Source of the DNA: Planktothrix sp. UBA8402
Lineage (GTDB): Bacteria > Cyanobacteriota > Cyanobacteriia > Cyanobacteriales > Microcoleaceae
Assembly: GCA_003456035.1 (NCBI GenBank)
Contig: DMPJ01000437.1
Location: forward strand, 20,609 to 27,015
Length of the DNA stretch: 6,407 nucleotides
Reading direction: 5' to 3'
The translations under genes were made by a program, and so were the position numbers. Of the stretch, positions 4,856 through 6,407 are shown piece by piece. Numbering within the stretch: position 1 is the stretch's first letter; each line of letters opens with the position of its first letter. Below the pieces are notes generated by a model. The model searched no databases. It had not been told where the DNA came from and saw only the letters and a list, made by a program, of their open reading frames with translations.

Positions 4856-6407
4856 TTAATTATTTATTTTGATAGTTTCCTTAGATAATTCTTGTTCTAA
4901 AGATGCTTTGACTCGTAACCATTCTGCTTCTAACTTGGATAAACCTGTGGCGGCTATTCCCGATGTAAAACATTCAATCCTAGTTCCATTTTCCGCCGCC
5001 ATTCCCACCCTTCCCATATATTCTAACTCCTTGCACAACTCAGAAAACGTGATTGCACCTAATTGAGCACTACTAGATTTTAGGGTATGAGATGCCTCTT
5101 TTAACCCTTGGATATCTTGAGTTTTGATCGACGCTTGAATTTGGGCAATTTTTTCGGGAGTATCGGCTAAATAATCCTGAATTAATGTATTAACAAAGGG
5201 ATCATCTTCATCATCATATTCCCTTAAACTTTCTAATACTTGTTGATCAATAGCCGGAGATTCTGGAGGATTAACCGTTGTTTCTAATGCTGAATTTCCG
5301 TTATTATTGGCTTCAGCTTCAGAGGAATAATTACAATGCCCATTAGTAGCAAAATCCGATGAATTTTCTAAGGATTCATGGCCGTTTCCATTCTGAATTG
5401 GTTTACATTCGGATAGAGCTTTTGCCAGTTCTTCTCGACGGACAGGTTTAGTAATATAATCATCCATTCCGGCGGTTAAACACATCTCTCGATCTCCTTG
5501 CATAGCATTAGCAGTCATTGCAATAATCCAAGGTTTATGAGGGCGATCTTGATATTCTTGACAAATGCGACGAGAGGTTTCTAAACCATCCATTAATGGC
5601 ATTTGAACATCCATCAAAATCACATCATAATATTGTCGATTTAAGGCTTCTAATACCTCTAATCCATTCCCCGCAATATCAGCACGATATCCCAGTCTTT
5701 GTAACATTTGAATAGCAACTTTTTGGTTAACGACATGATCTTCCGCCAGCAAAATTTTTAAATTACTAGAAGGGGTAACAGCTAACAAATTTGATGATAC
5801 TAAAGATTTTCCATAATCTTTAATTGCACCTTCTAGGGACTGGCCTAAAATCTGAACCAAAGTATTATAAAACTGTGATTGTTTCAGAGGTTTACTAATG
5901 AAACCAGCACAGTTAATATTACTATGTTCTACCTGTTTAACTAAATCAGTATTAACTACATAATTAAAGAAAGTAATATTGATAGGTTTCTGATCTAGGA
6001 AGATTTCTGCGCGACTACGTTCCCAATCTCGAATTCGTTTTGCCAGATTAATTCCATCAATATCAGCTAAATTCATCCCTAAAATTATCAAATCAAAATC
6101 AGGATTATTTTTTAACACATTCAATGCTTCATGCCCAGTTTTTACAGAAACAGGAACCATCCCCCAAGATTTAGCTTGTCGAATTAAAACCGTTTGATTA
6201 ATTCCGTGATTTTCAACAATTAATAATCTCTTACCAACGAGGAAACCAGAGAGTTCATCCGCCTCAACTTTTTGGATGGCTTCAACCCGAATTGTAAAGT
6301 AAAAAGTCGAACCAGTATCTAACTCGAATGCCTCGATAAAATTCTCTGGAGGATTTCCAGTCATCGTGGAAACTAACGGTTGATTTTCAGTTTTAGAATT
6401 TGATTCA
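4856..6407 (-). CDS. Hybrid sensor histidine kinase, C-terminal part (ATPase end, pseudo-receiver, receiver, HPt); 5' end outside window
   Basis: The reading frame stays open to the right edge, so the ATG at 6364 is internal and the gene is partial; 516 codons are visible, numbered here from the first whole codon. The fragment opens with the end of a HATPase_c domain (GSTFYFTI, 32-39). A first receiver-like domain (about 59-188) has Gly110 where the phospho-acceptor Asp belongs and Glu65-Asn66 in place of the usual acidic pair, but keeps a Lys (172). A second receiver (about 215-332) is intact: Glu222-Asp223, acceptor Asp266 in LMDVQMP, Thr298 and Lys320. A low-complexity Asn/Ser/Glu linker (about 335-384) leads to an HPt domain with phospho-His440 in SHTLKSSSAQLGA. 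Phosphate presumably moves from the kinase His to Asp266 to His440 and then to an unseen response regulator. The sensor domain and signal are unknown. manC lies downstream. Confidence 0.93.
   Translation of the reverse strand, partial: ESNSKTENQPLVSTMTGNPPENFIEAFELDTGSTFYFTIRVEAIQKVEADELSGFLVGKRLLIVENHGINQTVLIRQAKSWGMVPVSVKTGHEALNVLKNNPDFDLIILGMNLADIDGINLAKRIRDWERSRAEIFLDQKPINITFFNYVVNTDLVKQVEHSNINCAGFISKPLKQSQFYNTLVQILGQSLEGAIKDYGKSLVSSNLLAVTPSSNLKILLAEDHVVNQKVAIQMLQRLGYRADIAGNGLEVLEALNRQYYDVILMDVQMPLMDGLETSRRICQEYQDRPHKPWIIAMTANAMQGDREMCLTAGMDDYITKPVRREELAKALSECKPIQNGNGHESLENSSDFATNGHCNYSSEAEANNNGNSALETTVNPPESPAIDQQVLESLREYDDEDDPFVNTLIQDYLADTPEKIAQIQASIKTQDIQGLKEASHTLKSSSAQLGAITFSELCKELEYMGRVGMAAENGTRIECFTSGIAATGLSKLEAEWLRVKASLEQELSKETIKINN

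Noticed and set aside
4838..4873. ATCAAAA / TTTTGAT inverted repeat at the kinase stop codon
   Set aside because: The 7-bp AT-rich stem has a 22-nt loop, which is expected by chance in this composition.
4869..5066. Plus-strand 65-codon open frame
   Set aside because: It is antisense to the HPt domain of the kinase and has no supporting features.
6362..6364. ATG at 6364 as the start of the kinase gene
   Set aside because: The frame is open upstream to the window edge, and the protein begins there in the middle of an ATPase domain end.

Overview
The window looks like ordinary chromosomal DNA from a cyanobacterium. The DNA is AT-rich, it carries four copies of the cyanobacterial HIP1 palindrome GCGATCGC, few genes have a Shine-Dalgarno sequence at the usual distance, and the proteins read like those of filamentous Oscillatoriales (Planktothrix-like is a guess from composition and style, not a proof). 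There is no rRNA, tRNA, CRISPR array, transposase or phage gene.

Layout, left to right. Positions 1-80 hold a 20-bp tandem repeat that runs off the left edge. Next is a complete glucokinase gene (glk) on the minus strand, followed at its stop codon by two alternative AT-rich hairpins. A 147-bp divergent intergenic region separates it from a plus-strand pair: a UbiH/COQ6-type FAD-dependent hydroxylase and, 4 bp later, a substrate-binding protein of the NMT1/THI5 (ThiY/SsuA-like) kind with a clear twin-arginine signal. A 105-bp convergent spacer carries an 8-bp-periodic element resembling dispersed cyanobacterial intergenic repeats. The rest is on the minus strand: mannose-1-phosphate guanylyltransferase (manC, GDP-mannose synthesis) and, upstream of it, the C-terminal part of a large hybrid sensor histidine kinase that runs off the right edge.

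How the genes relate. glk (glucose to glucose-6-phosphate) and manC (mannose-1-phosphate to GDP-mannose) are sugar-activation genes but are not co-transcribed. The hydroxylase and the binding protein almost certainly form one transcription unit, although no permease or ATPase gene is in view. The kinase fragment shows the end of its ATPase domain, a degenerate receiver without its phospho-acceptor Asp, an intact receiver and an HPt domain. The 86-bp gap between the kinase and manC contains a near-consensus sigma70-type promoter for manC, so manC need not depend on kinase read-through.

No wholly new system is evident. The best leads are the pseudo-receiver in the kinase, the Tat-dependent binding protein coupled to a quinone-type hydroxylase, the palindrome centred on the manC -10 element, and the 20-bp tandem array.
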